This document shows, one piece after another, positions 17,223-26,810 of a stretch of 48,301 nt of DNA; the stretch's first letter is position 1; each line of letters starts with the position of its first letter. Location of the stretch: positions 1 through 48,301 of the IMG/VR virus record IMGVR_UViG_3300044646_001030; one strand, 5' to 3'. The notes below the pieces were generated by a model, which was given only the letters and a program-made list of their open reading frames with translations, did no database searches and had not been told where the DNA came from. The translations under genes were made by a program, and so were the position numbers. This DNA comes from a virus.

Positions 17223-18973
17223 GTCCACAGTTGCCATTATGGTATGAATGGGATGGAGGATATACTTCTCCAACAGCAGTTAATCCAGCAAGTTTACAAA
17301 TTCCGTGGATGACAGTTACAACATCATCTGAAACAGAAGCTGTTTGGCTGGTGTTGCCACCAGATGCAAATCCAGGATCTTACACTGGAGCAATTGCAGA
17401 CATGACAACCCTGCTATCATTACCACAATATATTCAAGCTTCAAGCGCATCTTATACCCTGTTTCCCTTTACAGACAATATTAATTTAGGAACAATTAGC
17501 GGGCTGACTCCAGGAAAAACTTATTCTTTAAGAATAAGAGCCCACACGCTTGCAAACGGCGCTGGAACTTATGGAGAGTATAAGTATTTTCCATTTACAA
17601 TGCCAAAGGCAGCAAATGTGGCGTCTGTATCAGATGGCTCTAATCCGACTAATTCTCCAGATCTAGGAAATTCTGGAACCTCAGTTCCAACAGGAAGCTC
17701 GTTTGCTACCGCAGGAATTAGAACAGTTTCTAGGTCTCTACTATCAATCAGTAATCCCGATAAAGACAAGGGCTCTATATCGTTAATTGAAAAAAATACG
17801 CCAATACCAAACTCTTACTCTCACTACTCTTTTGGAGGCGGATTCTTTTTTGACAGTGTTACAAAAAATCCTGTTTCTGCGGGAGGGTTTGGATTTTTTA
17901 CAAGCAATCAGGGAAAGACTGGATACTTTATAGAGATTAAAACCGACTCGTCTTTTGGAGACACAAAAGATCAAGCAGTTAAGATTTTTAAATGTTTAAA
18001 CGGAGATAGAAAAAAGTTACCAGATAGCCAAGAAGGAAAGGCTGGAAAGCTATACGGCGGTGTTATTCAGTCGTCGTCATACAAGCTTGACATAAAGGTT
18101 AAGAGATCTACTACTCAAACCATCATAGACGTATATATTAACGGATTTAAAATATCCGCTGTTGATCAATACTCAACTAATGTAAAAGATGGTCCAATTG
18201 AAAAGGCTATTCCTGTTACATCTAACGTTTCCTTATTTTGTTCATTGTCTAAAATAAGCTTTGACTATGTATATGCTATTCCGCTAGAAGAGTCTCAATA
18301 TAATGAATTTTTAATATCAGATATTTATACTGGTCACTATGGATCAAAAACTTTAAATTTTGCATATGGAGAAAAATTAATTAATAGCTCTGGTACCCCA
18401 GCTGTAAAGAATGCATACATAGAAGAATTTGGTACAGTGGCAAGAGAGCTAAGGCGTGTTAAGGTTAACTATGCACAGACTGCAGGTATACCTAAGTATG
18501 CAACCGTAGGAGTTAATAAGTTTGCAGAGGTGTTGGGGTCTAGATTAACAAACCATGGAGCAGAAATATTTGTGCTTAACAATGCTGGTACATTTATTCC
18601 ATTACAATCTGGCGCACACAGCTTCTACGTAATAGGAGATTTTGTAAGCATAACTGGACAACACGAATATACAGAGTCCACAACAAATGAATTTACAAAT
18701 CTTGAACCAGCCTCATTTGAGTCCACATGGATTCAAAATGAGGGGGATGCAAAATCATTATTTACATGGATAAAAAATCAATGGTCTAAACAACAGCTGG
18801 CTATCTCAATGGAGGTATTTGGAAATCCAGCACTAGAGCCTGGAGACGTAATAACAATTAATTATCCAAAGAACAACCTAGATGGAACTCAAAAATTCGT
18901 TATTACAAATGTTGACAACTCGTTTGATGGGGGGTTATCTACTACCATTTCAGCTAGATCTATTTATAGTTAA
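17219..18973 (+). CDS. Tail hub / baseplate protein, second part with LamG-like insert
   Basis: The ATG at 17219 overlaps the previous stop (ATGA) and is preceded by GGAAGGTGG, so I prefer it to the in-frame ATG at 17198. The product is 584 residues: a fibronectin-III-like region (about 55-135, GLTPGKTYSLRIRAHT), a jelly-roll or LamG-like region (165-345), and a C-terminal segment LEPGDVITINYPKN plus TQKFVITNVDNSFDGGLSTTI typical of the last domain of tail hub proteins. It probably forms one complex with the previous product. A single hub gene split in two is a possible reading. Confidence 0.55.
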   Translation: MSPQLPLWYEWDGGYTSPTAVNPASLQIPWMTVTTSSETEAVWLVLPPDANPGSYTGAIADMTTLLSLPQYIQASSASYTLFPFTDNINLGTISGLTPGKTYSLRIRAHTLANGAGTYGEYKYFPFTMPKAANVASVSDGSNPTNSPDLGNSGTSVPTGSSFATAGIRTVSRSLLSISNPDKDKGSISLIEKNTPIPNSYSHYSFGGGFFFDSVTKNPVSAGGFGFFTSNQGKTGYFIEIKTDSSFGDTKDQAVKIFKCLNGDRKKLPDSQEGKAGKLYGGVIQSSSYKLDIKVKRSTTQTIIDVYINGFKISAVDQYSTNVKDGPIEKAIPVTSNVSLFCSLSKISFDYVYAIPLEESQYNEFLISDIYTGHYGSKTLNFAYGEKLINSSGTPAVKNAYIEEFGTVARELRRVKVNYAQTAGIPKYATVGVNKFAEVLGSRLTNHGAEIFVLNNAGTFIPLQSGAHSFYVIGDFVSITGQHEYTESTTNEFTNLEPASFESTWIQNEGDAKSLFTWIKNQWSKQQLAISMEVFGNPALEPGDVITINYPKNNLDGTQKFVITNVDNSFDGGLSTTISARSIYS

Positions 18974-18978
18974 CTAAA

Positions 18979-18987
18979 TGGTATAAT
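18979..18987 (+). promoter_or_regulatory. Extended -10 promoter, predicted leaderless
   Basis: TGG-TATAAT (TATAAT at 18982-18987) lies exactly 6 bases before ATG 18994, with only A residues between and no Shine-Dalgarno. There is no clear -35 box. The geometry predicts transcription starting at the A of ATG. Confidence 0.6.
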
Positions 18988-18993
18988 AAAAAA

Positions 18994-19413
18994 ATGGCAA
19001 CCACACCTAAAAAACCTAGAGTATCTAAAACTGGACTTACCTCTGGCGGAAGAATTGGATACTATTCCACTTCAAAAGAGGCATCTGACCTAGACCCATC
19101 GATAGGTCGTGAGCTTGCTGGCAACTCTTTAACGGCCTTATATCTTTCTCCGCTATATTTAGAAGACGAAGAAGTAGAAATAGACGACCTTGTTGAGTTT
19201 ACAGTAAAAGATAATGATTCTAATAAAGGCGATGATGACGATAGCACAACTGCAAAAACTAAGCGTGTGCCACAACTTTCAGACATATCTATTGTCTCTA
19301 ATCAAGTTGTGTATAGCGCATCAGGTGTACCAACTGCAACTGTCGTAGTAAAAATTAAAAATTCAAGCGGAGTTAATCTAAAGGGAATGAATGCGAGGAT
19401 AACTTTATCATGA
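18994..19413 (+). CDS. Small tail-associated protein, function unknown
   Basis: A 139-residue protein whose N-terminus is basic and Gly/Ser/Thr-rich, followed by an acidic stretch (residues 55-88 with EDEEVEIDD and KGDDDDS) and a C-terminal beta module (QVVYSASGVPTATVVVKIKNSSG) that looks like part of an Ig-like fold. It lies between the hub and the fibre-attachment gene and overlaps the latter by ATGA, so it is probably a tail-tip component. No family recognised. It appears to have its own leaderless promoter. Confidence 0.55.
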   Translation: MATTPKKPRVSKTGLTSGGRIGYYSTSKEASDLDPSIGRELAGNSLTALYLSPLYLEDEEVEIDDLVEFTVKDNDSNKGDDDDSTTAKTKRVPQLSDISIVSNQVVYSASGVPTATVVVKIKNSSGVNLKGMNARITLS

Positions 19414-20330
19414 TAACAAAATTTGGTAAAAGATTCTTAGTTTCATATTTGGCTGGTAACGCTGACTTTACAAGCAAAGAATTGGCTTTGGGAATTGGAA
19501 ACACTGCGCCTAACTCAAAAGGTAACGATACTAAGTTAGCATTTGAGTTTTATAGGGTGCCAATAACTTTAGGTAGCATAGACATTTCTCAGACTGGAAC
19601 AGATGTTGACGGAGACCCAGTGTTTTCATACATCGCTATTTTCCAAGGAACTATTCCTCAAGACGTGGCTGGGGTAATATCAGAAGTGGGACTATATCCT
19701 TCAGGAAGAGCTTCTCAGGTTAAATACGATAGCAAATTTATAACGTCTTTTGAAAATAATATTTTATGGGAAGATGCAAATGGATATAATCCTGGCCTTA
19801 GAGTAAACTCAGATACGTTTACTTCAAAAATTGGCGAGAACATGGTTTTCTTTCAATCACCAGCTTCAACATCAAAAGAGTACACCGTCGCCCTAGACAA
19901 CTTTGATCTATCTGGATATAGCATAAAGGATAGCTTATCTTTAGCATATAAAAAAGAAGACAATAATGTATCTAAAATTAGAGTAAAGTTTTATAGTTCA
20001 GCAACACAATATTGTTATGTAGATTTTACGCCAGAAGCTACAGGATCTACACCAGATAAAATTCAGTCTATATCACTGGAGTCTTTGTTTTCAAATACTT
20101 CAGTAACTCCACCAGATTTTTCAAACCTAACAAAATTAGGAATAGAGATAACTGCTAATTCAGGCGGAACTACTACCTTATACTTTGATGGGCTTAGAAT
20201 AAATGACGAGGATACCTTTGACCCTTCATACGGATTAATAAGTAGATCAGTTTTATCTGGAGTAGATATTATTTATAAAACTTCTGGTAGACAGGTCGAT
20301 ATAGAATATAAGATGCAGTTGGGCTTCTAA
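19410..20330 (+). CDS. Minor tail protein, fibre-attachment type
   Basis: A 306-residue protein starting in an ATGA overlap. Residues 1-100 have the arrangement seen at the N-terminus of phage collar or fibre-anchor proteins: KELALGIGNTAPN, YRVPITLGSIDIS, FSYIAIFQGTIPQDVAGVISEVGLYP. The ISEVGLY segment is a frequent signature of such domains. Residues 150-280 form a carbohydrate-binding-module-like jelly roll (VALDNFDLSGYSIKDSL, TTTLYFDGLRINDED). It likely joins the hub to the large fibre gene that follows by TAATG. Confidence 0.6.
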   Translation: MITKFGKRFLVSYLAGNADFTSKELALGIGNTAPNSKGNDTKLAFEFYRVPITLGSIDISQTGTDVDGDPVFSYIAIFQGTIPQDVAGVISEVGLYPSGRASQVKYDSKFITSFENNILWEDANGYNPGLRVNSDTFTSKIGENMVFFQSPASTSKEYTVALDNFDLSGYSIKDSLSLAYKKEDNNVSKIRVKFYSSATQYCYVDFTPEATGSTPDKIQSISLESLFSNTSVTPPDFSNLTKLGIEITANSGGTTTLYFDGLRINDEDTFDPSYGLISRSVLSGVDIIYKTSGRQVDIEYKMQLGF

Positions 20331-23300
20331 TGTCAGATATAGTTAAATCTACAGGAGCAAATAATCCAGCAGACATTCAAGTTGTTCAACAGCCAGATTC
20401 CAATAAAGATTATTTTAATTTTAAGGCAACAAATTTAAAAATTGATACCCCGCATTTTATTACTTTTCAATGGGTTTATGCTGATGGAACTACCAGCGAT
20501 TTTTCTCCAAAGTATAGCTTTACCACAGCAAAAATACCTACTCTGGTAGCGCCTAAATTTTTAAATACGGACCTTACCTATTTTAATGGAATATTAAATA
20601 TTACGTGGAATGGACAAGACGCTAACGGCAACGCTTATACAAAAGCGTTTGATAGGATAAATGTTTATGTAAAAGACGAAACAGTTATTGGTTCTCCGTA
20701 TAGAGTTGTTGGGTCTTTAAAATCAGCTGGAACTCTTCGTGTAGCAGTTCCTCCTCGTGCACACAGCGTTAAGCTAACTGTAGTTGCAGCAGATGGATCA
20801 GAGTCTTTTTTTAGCGCAGCACAATTTGAAACTCCAAAGCTTATTCCAAGCTCAGCGCCAACCGCAGTATCTGGCTCTTGGGTTGGAACTAATTTTAAAG
20901 TTGTTTATACTCATAATCCAGCAGAAGAATTTTTAAGTTATTATAAAGTAACAATAACTGGAGGTGGCGTATCAAAAGTATTTGACGTTGCACCAGTTCC
21001 AGGATCATCAGCACAATCATTTACCCTAAGCTTGTCTCAGAATAGAGCAGCTTTTGGTGTTTTACAAACTTCATTTACTGGATCAGTTTCTGCTGTAAAC
21101 ATATATGGAAATGAAGGAACGGCAACTACGTTTGGAGCATCTGCATACGTAAACAATCTTCCAGCAGCAACTATTATAGCAACTGCAATAAGTAATGGAT
21201 ACAGCGTATCCTATACAACTCCGACAGACGCAACCTTTGACAAGATAGAGATAGAAGAGATTGAGTCATCTGCCACAACTTCTCCAACAACTGGGTTTAC
21301 AAAAGTTTTTTCTGGATCAACAAATCCAGCAGTAGTAATTGTTCCAAATACAAATAAAAGGTGGGTCCGTGCAAGATTCTCCGATAACCTAGGATCTTTT
21401 GCCGCATACGGTTCTGCTGTACAGGTAGAGCCAACAAGCCCTGTTATCGCAGACAATATTGGACCAGCAGACGTTGCATCAGTATCCGTCGCTAGCGGAA
21501 TAGACACCAGTGGGTATTTAGGATTTAATGCATATGCAGATATATCTTGGCCAGCAGTAACAGGCGGCGGTATACGTGGATATAGAATTAGATTTAGCAA
21601 TGACAATAATACAACATTTTCTTATGTAGACTCTCCAGGATCAGGTACTACATATAGACTAGGCGGACTAGCAATTGGCGCAACCTATAAGATTGCAGTT
21701 GCTACTTATGATGAGTACAATAATACGTCTACATCGTATGTTGCTGGACCAGATGTTTTGGTTACTGGAACTCCAGCAGTTACTAATTATATTACAGGAG
21801 GACCGTTCCAGTTTGGTGTTGGAATTGGCGCACCAATAACAACTACACAATTTACTGTAATTAACAACGGTGCTGGCTCATATTCAGTAAATGGAACGCA
21901 ATCAGCTACACTAACTTTATCTCGTGGGGCAACTTATACATTTAACGTTAATGCCACGGGACACCCTTTTTACATTCAAACTTCTGGAAATGGTTATGTT
22001 GCTAACAACGTGTTTTCTACGGGAGTTACTTTAGTATCTGGGACAAGAGACGTTGGAACAATAACATTTCAGGTTCCACAAAATGCACCAGACATTCTAT
22101 ACTATCAATGTCAATTCCATTCATCAATGTATGGTCAAATAAATATAATTAACTCAAACACTGGAAACAAAGGTCTATATTTTGATAACAGTAACTATTG
22201 GTATTTAAACGCATCTAATAGTGCAAGGCTTAAAGTAGGTGGAAGCACAAGCAACTACCTAGAATGGAACGGTACCACATTTGCAGTAGATGGAAATATT
22301 ACAGCAAGGCAGGGTACATTTAGTGGAAATGTTTCTATAGCTTCTGGAGGATCATTATACTCTGGAGCCCTAACACCTCAAGGCGCTTTAATCGGAGCAG
22401 GCTACATATTAAACAATTTAGGACTAACATTTAATTCATCAACCACAAATGGCATAACAACTATTGATGGATCTACTGGTCTTTTTACAACAGCAAGTGC
22501 AAATATAGGCGGATGGAATGTTGCATCAAGCGCAATATCAAAAACATCAAATAGCGGAACAGTTACTTTAGATTCATCTAATGCTCAGATTAGACTTTCA
22601 AGCACATCATATACTGCTGGAATTGCTACGCCAAATACAAACTCTGCAACAGATATAGTCTTTTGGTCTGGCGGAGCAAGAGATACTAATGCTAATTTTT
22701 ATGTAAGAGCAGACGGAACGGTTGTAATGAAGTCAGCCGTTATTACTGGCTATGCTTCTGCCAGCGATGTCGCAGGACTTGCCAAGACAGATATGAGTAA
22801 CGTAACAACTATTGATGGCGGTAAGATTACCACAGGCACCATCAAGAGCCAAAATCATTCTGGAACTAATGATGGGTCTGATTTCTCTACTACTGGAACA
22901 GCAATTAATTTAACTGGCGGAGGAATATCTGCAAAGAATTTTAGATTAACGTCTGGCGGAGATGCATTCTTTAATGGAACAGTATTTTCTGCAGTATCTT
23001 TATCTTCACCATCTATTACTGGCGGAAGCATAGGTGGTTCAAAATTTGTAGTTAATGATGCTATTACAGCTAGCGCATTAACGGCTTTTAGCGATTCTGG
23101 ATTATCAGACACTACAGACTCAACTGCTGGAGGATTGTCATCTGGTTCTACTCCATCAACAGTACAAACTGCTATTACAATTCAATCTGGAAAAATTATT
23201 GCAAGAACAAGCGAAACTATAAATGGACAAACTTTAAGCGGCCAATCTGGAGTTTTAAGGCTTGAAGGAGAAAACTATGTAGAGCTTCTCGCAGGTGGAA

Positions 23301-23575
23301 CTCAGTCTGCAATGTTCGACACAACTAGGTCATCATTAACATTTACAACTGGATTGTATTTAGGAAATCCTAATACTTCATCAAGCGGTTCAGTACAAGA
23401 CCATTCAGCTCCATGGATAACAGTAGATGCAAAAATGCGTTTAAGAAGAGGTGCACCACTATTTTATCCAGGTGGATCAGCTGGTGCATACGTTAGAAAT
23501 ATTTATATAAAAAGTACAACAAGTAACCCATCATCTACAACAGGTAATGTCGGCGATATAATGATTACGTATTAG
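20330..23575 (+). CDS. Tail fibre with Fn3 repeats and cupredoxin-like domain
   Basis: A 1081-residue protein. Residues 1-490 contain about four to five fibronectin-III-like modules. Residues 503-605 form a cupredoxin-like domain: TLTLSRGATYTFNVNATGHPF, then ILYYQCQFHSSMYG. His545, Cys594, His597 and Met600 stand where type 1 copper ligands stand, with the C-x2-H-x2-M spacing known from amicyanin. Residues 615-1081 are a fibre shaft with TTIDGGKITTGTI and GGWNVASSAISKT, repeats common in phage receptor-binding fibres. Similar cupredoxin-like segments occur in structural proteins of aquatic phages. Copper binding itself is an inference. Confidence 0.75.
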   Translation: MSDIVKSTGANNPADIQVVQQPDSNKDYFNFKATNLKIDTPHFITFQWVYADGTTSDFSPKYSFTTAKIPTLVAPKFLNTDLTYFNGILNITWNGQDANGNAYTKAFDRINVYVKDETVIGSPYRVVGSLKSAGTLRVAVPPRAHSVKLTVVAADGSESFFSAAQFETPKLIPSSAPTAVSGSWVGTNFKVVYTHNPAEEFLSYYKVTITGGGVSKVFDVAPVPGSSAQSFTLSLSQNRAAFGVLQTSFTGSVSAVNIYGNEGTATTFGASAYVNNLPAATIIATAISNGYSVSYTTPTDATFDKIEIEEIESSATTSPTTGFTKVFSGSTNPAVVIVPNTNKRWVRARFSDNLGSFAAYGSAVQVEPTSPVIADNIGPADVASVSVASGIDTSGYLGFNAYADISWPAVTGGGIRGYRIRFSNDNNTTFSYVDSPGSGTTYRLGGLAIGATYKIAVATYDEYNNTSTSYVAGPDVLVTGTPAVTNYITGGPFQFGVGIGAPITTTQFTVINNGAGSYSVNGTQSATLTLSRGATYTFNVNATGHPFYIQTSGNGYVANNVFSTGVTLVSGTRDVGTITFQVPQNAPDILYYQCQFHSSMYGQINIINSNTGNKGLYFDNSNYWYLNASNSARLKVGGSTSNYLEWNGTTFAVDGNITARQGTFSGNVSIASGGSLYSGALTPQGALIGAGYILNNLGLTFNSSTTNGITTIDGSTGLFTTASANIGGWNVASSAISKTSNSGTVTLDSSNAQIRLSSTSYTAGIATPNTNSATDIVFWSGGARDTNANFYVRADGTVVMKSAVITGYASASDVAGLAKTDMSNVTTIDGGKITTGTIKSQNHSGTNDGSDFSTTGTAINLTGGGISAKNFRLTSGGDAFFNGTVFSAVSLSSPSITGGSIGGSKFVVNDAITASALTAFSDSGLSDTTDSTAGGLSSGSTPSTVQTAITIQSGKIIARTSETINGQTLSGQSGVLRLEGENYVELLAGGTQSAMFDTTRSSLTFTTGLYLGNPNTSSSGSVQDHSAPWITVDAKMRLRRGAPLFYPGGSAGAYVRNIYIKSTTSNPSSTTGNVGDIMITY

Positions 23576-23583
23576 GAAAATAA

Positions 23584-25851
23584 ATGGGTATTTTTTCTAA
23601 AGTTGCTAATACTGGTTCTTCAACAGACTGGAGAGTTACAAAAAAAGTATGGGCTAAGGTAAACTCTGGTTGGGTAGCGGCAACAGGTGTCTTTGGCAAA
23701 ACAATAAGCGGCTGGGTAAAAATGTGGCCAGGAAATGCCCCATCTGTTAGATTGTCAGACCCAATTAATATAAGACTTGGCGGATACAACGGAACCGTAG
23801 CAACTAGCCCGCAGCTGTTTTCTAGCACAAACCAAGGAACCACTGGAACATTTTTAAAGCTATGGGGAAATGATGGATCATTTGATGGAGTAACTCCTAT
23901 CACAATTTCAAATAGAAGAATGTTGTGTTCAGATAATATTGATGGCCAAGTAGAAAGATTTAGTTTAAGTGGAAATGACACAATAGATTTTGCAACAACA
24001 ACTCAGGCAACCAGGGACCTTGCAGAAGGATATTATATATTTTATCAACTACTTGCTACAAACGTAGACGGTTCATTAGATGCATATTCTCCACCAATTA
24101 AAGTTATTAAAAGAAAACCAGCACTAGTAAGTACTGCGCTTCTTTCTGAATCAGGAGGCACCCTAACTGTCTCCTCTACAGGAGTAATTGAATTAGATGT
24201 TCAAGTACGCTGGGGATGGTGGATTCGTCCAGGTGGTTATCTAGGAGGGACTCCAGTTTTAAGATGGTGGAAAAATACTACTAGATCTGCAGGCGGTACG
24301 TTGCTAAAAGAAATTGATATTCAAACTGGATATAATTATGTTTCTGGATCATACGATCCTAATTATATTTATGATATTGCTTCAAATGTTTTAACGATAT
24401 ACAACAATATTGGAGGAGGAAACTCTTTACAATCAGGAGAGTATATAGTTGCAGAGCTTTATCTAGAAAACTCTTATACAGCACACTACGCCGCCCCAGC
24501 TATTTATTGGGCAGCTACTGGAGAAGCAGCTATTCCTACAATTACAAGCCTTACAGCATCTGCACCAACTACATCATCTACACAATTAGTTACGGTAACA
24601 GTTAACTGGTCATCAACTAACCAGGCATCATTTTCGTGTAGCGTAACTCAAACTGGGGTTGCAAGTTATACTAAATATGGATCAACTCAAACCTCTGCTA
24701 ATCAAGCAAGCAGTGGATCATTTTTTAATGTCTACTCTGGAGCTAGCGCAACCATTCTGTTAAGAGTTTATAACGGTCCACCAGACAGTAATGGATTTCC
24801 AACAGGAACTTATGCTGAAAGCACAATTACCTATACTCCACCAATATCTTTATCAAAGCTTTCAACTCCTACTGGAGTTAATGCTACAGATGATAGATCA
24901 GATGGAGTCAACGTAACTTGGAACTCAGTATCTGGAGCTGCTTACTATGGCGTATGGTATGGAGGAGCACCAGGATACGACTCTTTAGCCGATTTTGGTG
25001 GAAACAGAAACACTTCATTAATTACAGGAACTTCTTATTTAGATACTGCTATAAGTGCTGGCTCAAGTAGAGATTATTATGTTCAAGCATATAGGTCTGG
25101 CGATCCAAGTGGAACTAAATCGGATTGGGGCGGACCAAACAATGGAACCAGAACAGGTGGGATTACATATGGTCCATGCGAATATTGGTATGAAAACACT
25201 ACTTATGAATGCTCTGGGACATTTAATAGAAATGTAACTACAACATATTATAGAAGAAAAATTTATGTAGGCGGATCTTGGGATGGAAGCAGCTATGATA
25301 CTTCTGGATGCTCTAGCAGCACAACATATGGCTCATACGTGCTTACTAATGGAAGATGTGGTCACGTAGATGCACCATACCAATACCATTGCAGAACAAA
25401 TTATTATCAGCCAGGAATTCCTGATGATACATATACTTCTAGCTCAGATGAGTCTGCAGTAGTATGCGAAAGCTATAGAACTGTTTGTAGTTTTAACAAT
25501 ACTGGAAGCTATCCTTCAGCCTCAAACCCCCCAGCTTGCCCAACTACTACCTGGTATTGTACTGAGTCTTATCCTGGAGGAGGAGTAGGAAATTGCGGAT
25601 ATTCTACATATACATATAATAACTCTGCTTCAGGATCTGGTTTTTCTAGATCTTGTAGCACTTCAGGATATCCTTCCTGCCAATCTACAAACCCAGCACC
25701 AGTATGTATCTCATATAAATACGTCTGTAAATATTATGATGCATATAACTCAAATAGTAATAATTATTCTACTTGTTATTATGAAGGAGAATGTGCTGCT
25801 AACAATAACTCAGATGGGTCTAGGTCCACATGCTGTGCAGCGTATTCTTAA
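23584..25851 (+). CDS. Tail adhesin with cysteine-rich C-terminus
   Basis: A 755-residue protein. The N-terminus has tryptophan-spaced short repeats (KKVWAKVNSGWVAATGVF, SGWVKMWPG, residues 20-50) of the kind that anchor fibres. Residues 50-320 form beta domains, residues 318-420 an Ig-like domain and 428-520 an Fn3 domain (TPTGVNATDDRSDGVNVTW). Residues 530-755 are Tyr/Ser/Gly-rich and contain 18 cysteines, with pairs such as VVCESYRTVC and PVCISYKYVC and a terminal STCC. Disulfides or metal sites could stabilise an exposed tip. It is probably a receptor-binding or adhesion protein; the cysteine-rich part matches no family I recognise. Confidence 0.6.
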   Translation: MGIFSKVANTGSSTDWRVTKKVWAKVNSGWVAATGVFGKTISGWVKMWPGNAPSVRLSDPINIRLGGYNGTVATSPQLFSSTNQGTTGTFLKLWGNDGSFDGVTPITISNRRMLCSDNIDGQVERFSLSGNDTIDFATTTQATRDLAEGYYIFYQLLATNVDGSLDAYSPPIKVIKRKPALVSTALLSESGGTLTVSSTGVIELDVQVRWGWWIRPGGYLGGTPVLRWWKNTTRSAGGTLLKEIDIQTGYNYVSGSYDPNYIYDIASNVLTIYNNIGGGNSLQSGEYIVAELYLENSYTAHYAAPAIYWAATGEAAIPTITSLTASAPTTSSTQLVTVTVNWSSTNQASFSCSVTQTGVASYTKYGSTQTSANQASSGSFFNVYSGASATILLRVYNGPPDSNGFPTGTYAESTITYTPPISLSKLSTPTGVNATDDRSDGVNVTWNSVSGAAYYGVWYGGAPGYDSLADFGGNRNTSLITGTSYLDTAISAGSSRDYYVQAYRSGDPSGTKSDWGGPNNGTRTGGITYGPCEYWYENTTYECSGTFNRNVTTTYYRRKIYVGGSWDGSSYDTSGCSSSTTYGSYVLTNGRCGHVDAPYQYHCRTNYYQPGIPDDTYTSSSDESAVVCESYRTVCSFNNTGSYPSASNPPACPTTTWYCTESYPGGGVGNCGYSTYTYNNSASGSGFSRSCSTSGYPSCQSTNPAPVCISYKYVCKYYDAYNSNSNNYSTCYYEGECAANNNSDGSRSTCCAAYS

Positions 25852-25865
25852 TAAATTATAGGGTA

Positions 25866-25894
25866 TTTACAAAAATTAATATAATTGGTATAAT
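25866..25894 (+). promoter_or_regulatory. Strong sigma-A-type promoter, predicted leaderless
   Basis: TTTACA (25866-25871), a 17-base spacer, and TGG-TATAAT (TATAAT 25889-25894), followed by exactly 6 bases and ATG 25901 without a Shine-Dalgarno. This is the best consensus promoter of the window. Confidence 0.75.
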
Positions 25895-25900
25895 AGCTAT

Positions 25901-26293
25901 ATGATTATTTTAGATTTTGAAAATTGGAATAACCTAGGAGTCAAAAAAAATAAATTGGCTATTGGGGAATCTGCCAATATGATCCTTTTTGTAATAGAAG
26001 AAGAGATTGTAGAGATTATAGGAGTTAATCAAGAAATTACAGAAAAACTAATATCTGCTACAAATTTTGAAGAGTGTGAACTTCCCCTTCCAGTAGAAGA
26101 CAGATTTTGCGTAAAATTTGATTGCTCTTATGGGGCAGAAAGAATTATCGTAGATGAAAAAATGTATTCAATATTGCTTTCAGATCCTCAAATAATTAAA
26201 GGTGATGAGTCTATACACAGGCATATACAAAAAGTAGGGTTAAATTGGTTATATCGAGATGGTCAATTTATTGTTCCAGGAGTGTATGAATAA
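25901..26293 (+). CDS. Phage protein of unknown function
   Basis: A 130-residue acidic protein, beta-strands alternating with short helices (MIILDFENWNNLG, NMILFVIEEEIVEIIGV, AERIIVDEKMYSILLSDPQ). It ends with LNWLYRDGQFIVPGVYE. No motif identifies it. It follows the adhesin gene but has its own promoter and overlaps the next gene by TAATG, so the two small genes are probably made together. A tail-related accessory or chaperone role is possible but unproven. Confidence 0.5.
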   Translation: MIILDFENWNNLGVKKNKLAIGESANMILFVIEEEIVEIIGVNQEITEKLISATNFEECELPLPVEDRFCVKFDCSYGAERIIVDEKMYSILLSDPQIIKGDESIHRHIQKVGLNWLYRDGQFIVPGVYE

Positions 26294-26520
26294 TGTCTAA
26301 ATGGAAAGAGTATAAAGAAAAACTCGGAGAGACTAGACCTTGGGATTTAGTTAATCCAAATTCAGAATGGGCACCTGCAGAAGAGGCCGAAAAAAGGTAT
26401 TCTATTTGCCAATCCTGCCCAGAACTTATAGGTTTGACAAAACAGTGTAAACAGTGTGGCTGCTTTATGCCTGGGAAGACAAAGCTTTTAAAGGCTTCCT
26501 GCCCAATCCATAAGTGGTAG
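26293..26520 (+). CDS. Small zinc-ribbon protein
   Basis: A 75-residue protein with ICQSCPEL, then QCKQCGCFMPGKTKL and SCPIHKW. The C-x2-C ... C-x2-C-x-C and C-x2-H pattern with the closing CP..KW is a recurrent small phage family found near tail genes of many aquatic phages. The cysteines presumably bind zinc. Its partner and role are unknown. Coupled to the gene before it. Confidence 0.65.
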   Translation: MSKWKEYKEKLGETRPWDLVNPNSEWAPAEEAEKRYSICQSCPELIGLTKQCKQCGCFMPGKTKLLKASCPIHKW

Positions 26521-26522
26521 TA

Positions 26523-26550
26523 TTGACTAATTAAATCTAAATGATATAAT
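26523..26550 (+). promoter_or_regulatory. Sigma-A-type promoter
   Basis: TTGACT (26523-26528), a 16-base spacer and TGA-TATAAT (TATAAT 26545-26550). An AAGGAGG ribosome site (26556-26562) follows before ATG 26568. Confidence 0.7.
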
Positions 26551-26567
26551 AATGGAAGGAGGTTAAT

Positions 26568-26798
26568 ATGACAATTGAACTAACATACGAAGAGAAACTT
26601 GGAATAGTAGATCAGCACATTAAATCTGTTGATTATGCAATTTATGGGCTACAGCTTGACTTACTAGAAATTCAGGCAACTGCTAACCCAGATGCTTCAC
26701 AGGTCTTAAATATTAATACTAGAATTACTGCTGCAACAGCAAAAAGAGTAGCACTCGTCGAAGAAAAAGATTCTTTGACCCCAAACGTAATAGCATAG
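26568..26798 (+). CDS. Small coiled-coil protein
   Basis: A 76-residue protein, almost entirely helical: YEEKLGIVDQHIKSVDYAIYG and INTRITAATAKRVALVEEKD form two heptad-rich helices separated by a turn at NPD, a probable helical hairpin. GGAAGGAGG provides a strong ribosome site. It lies among tail-associated genes. No family is recognised. Confidence 0.6.
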   Translation: MTIELTYEEKLGIVDQHIKSVDYAIYGLQLDLLEIQATANPDASQVLNINTRITAATAKRVALVEEKDSLTPNVIA

Positions 26799-26810
26799 AA
26801 GGAAATAAAA

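Noticed and set aside
23584-25851. Target gene of a diversity-generating retroelement
   Set aside because: No reverse transcriptase or template repeat is present in the window.
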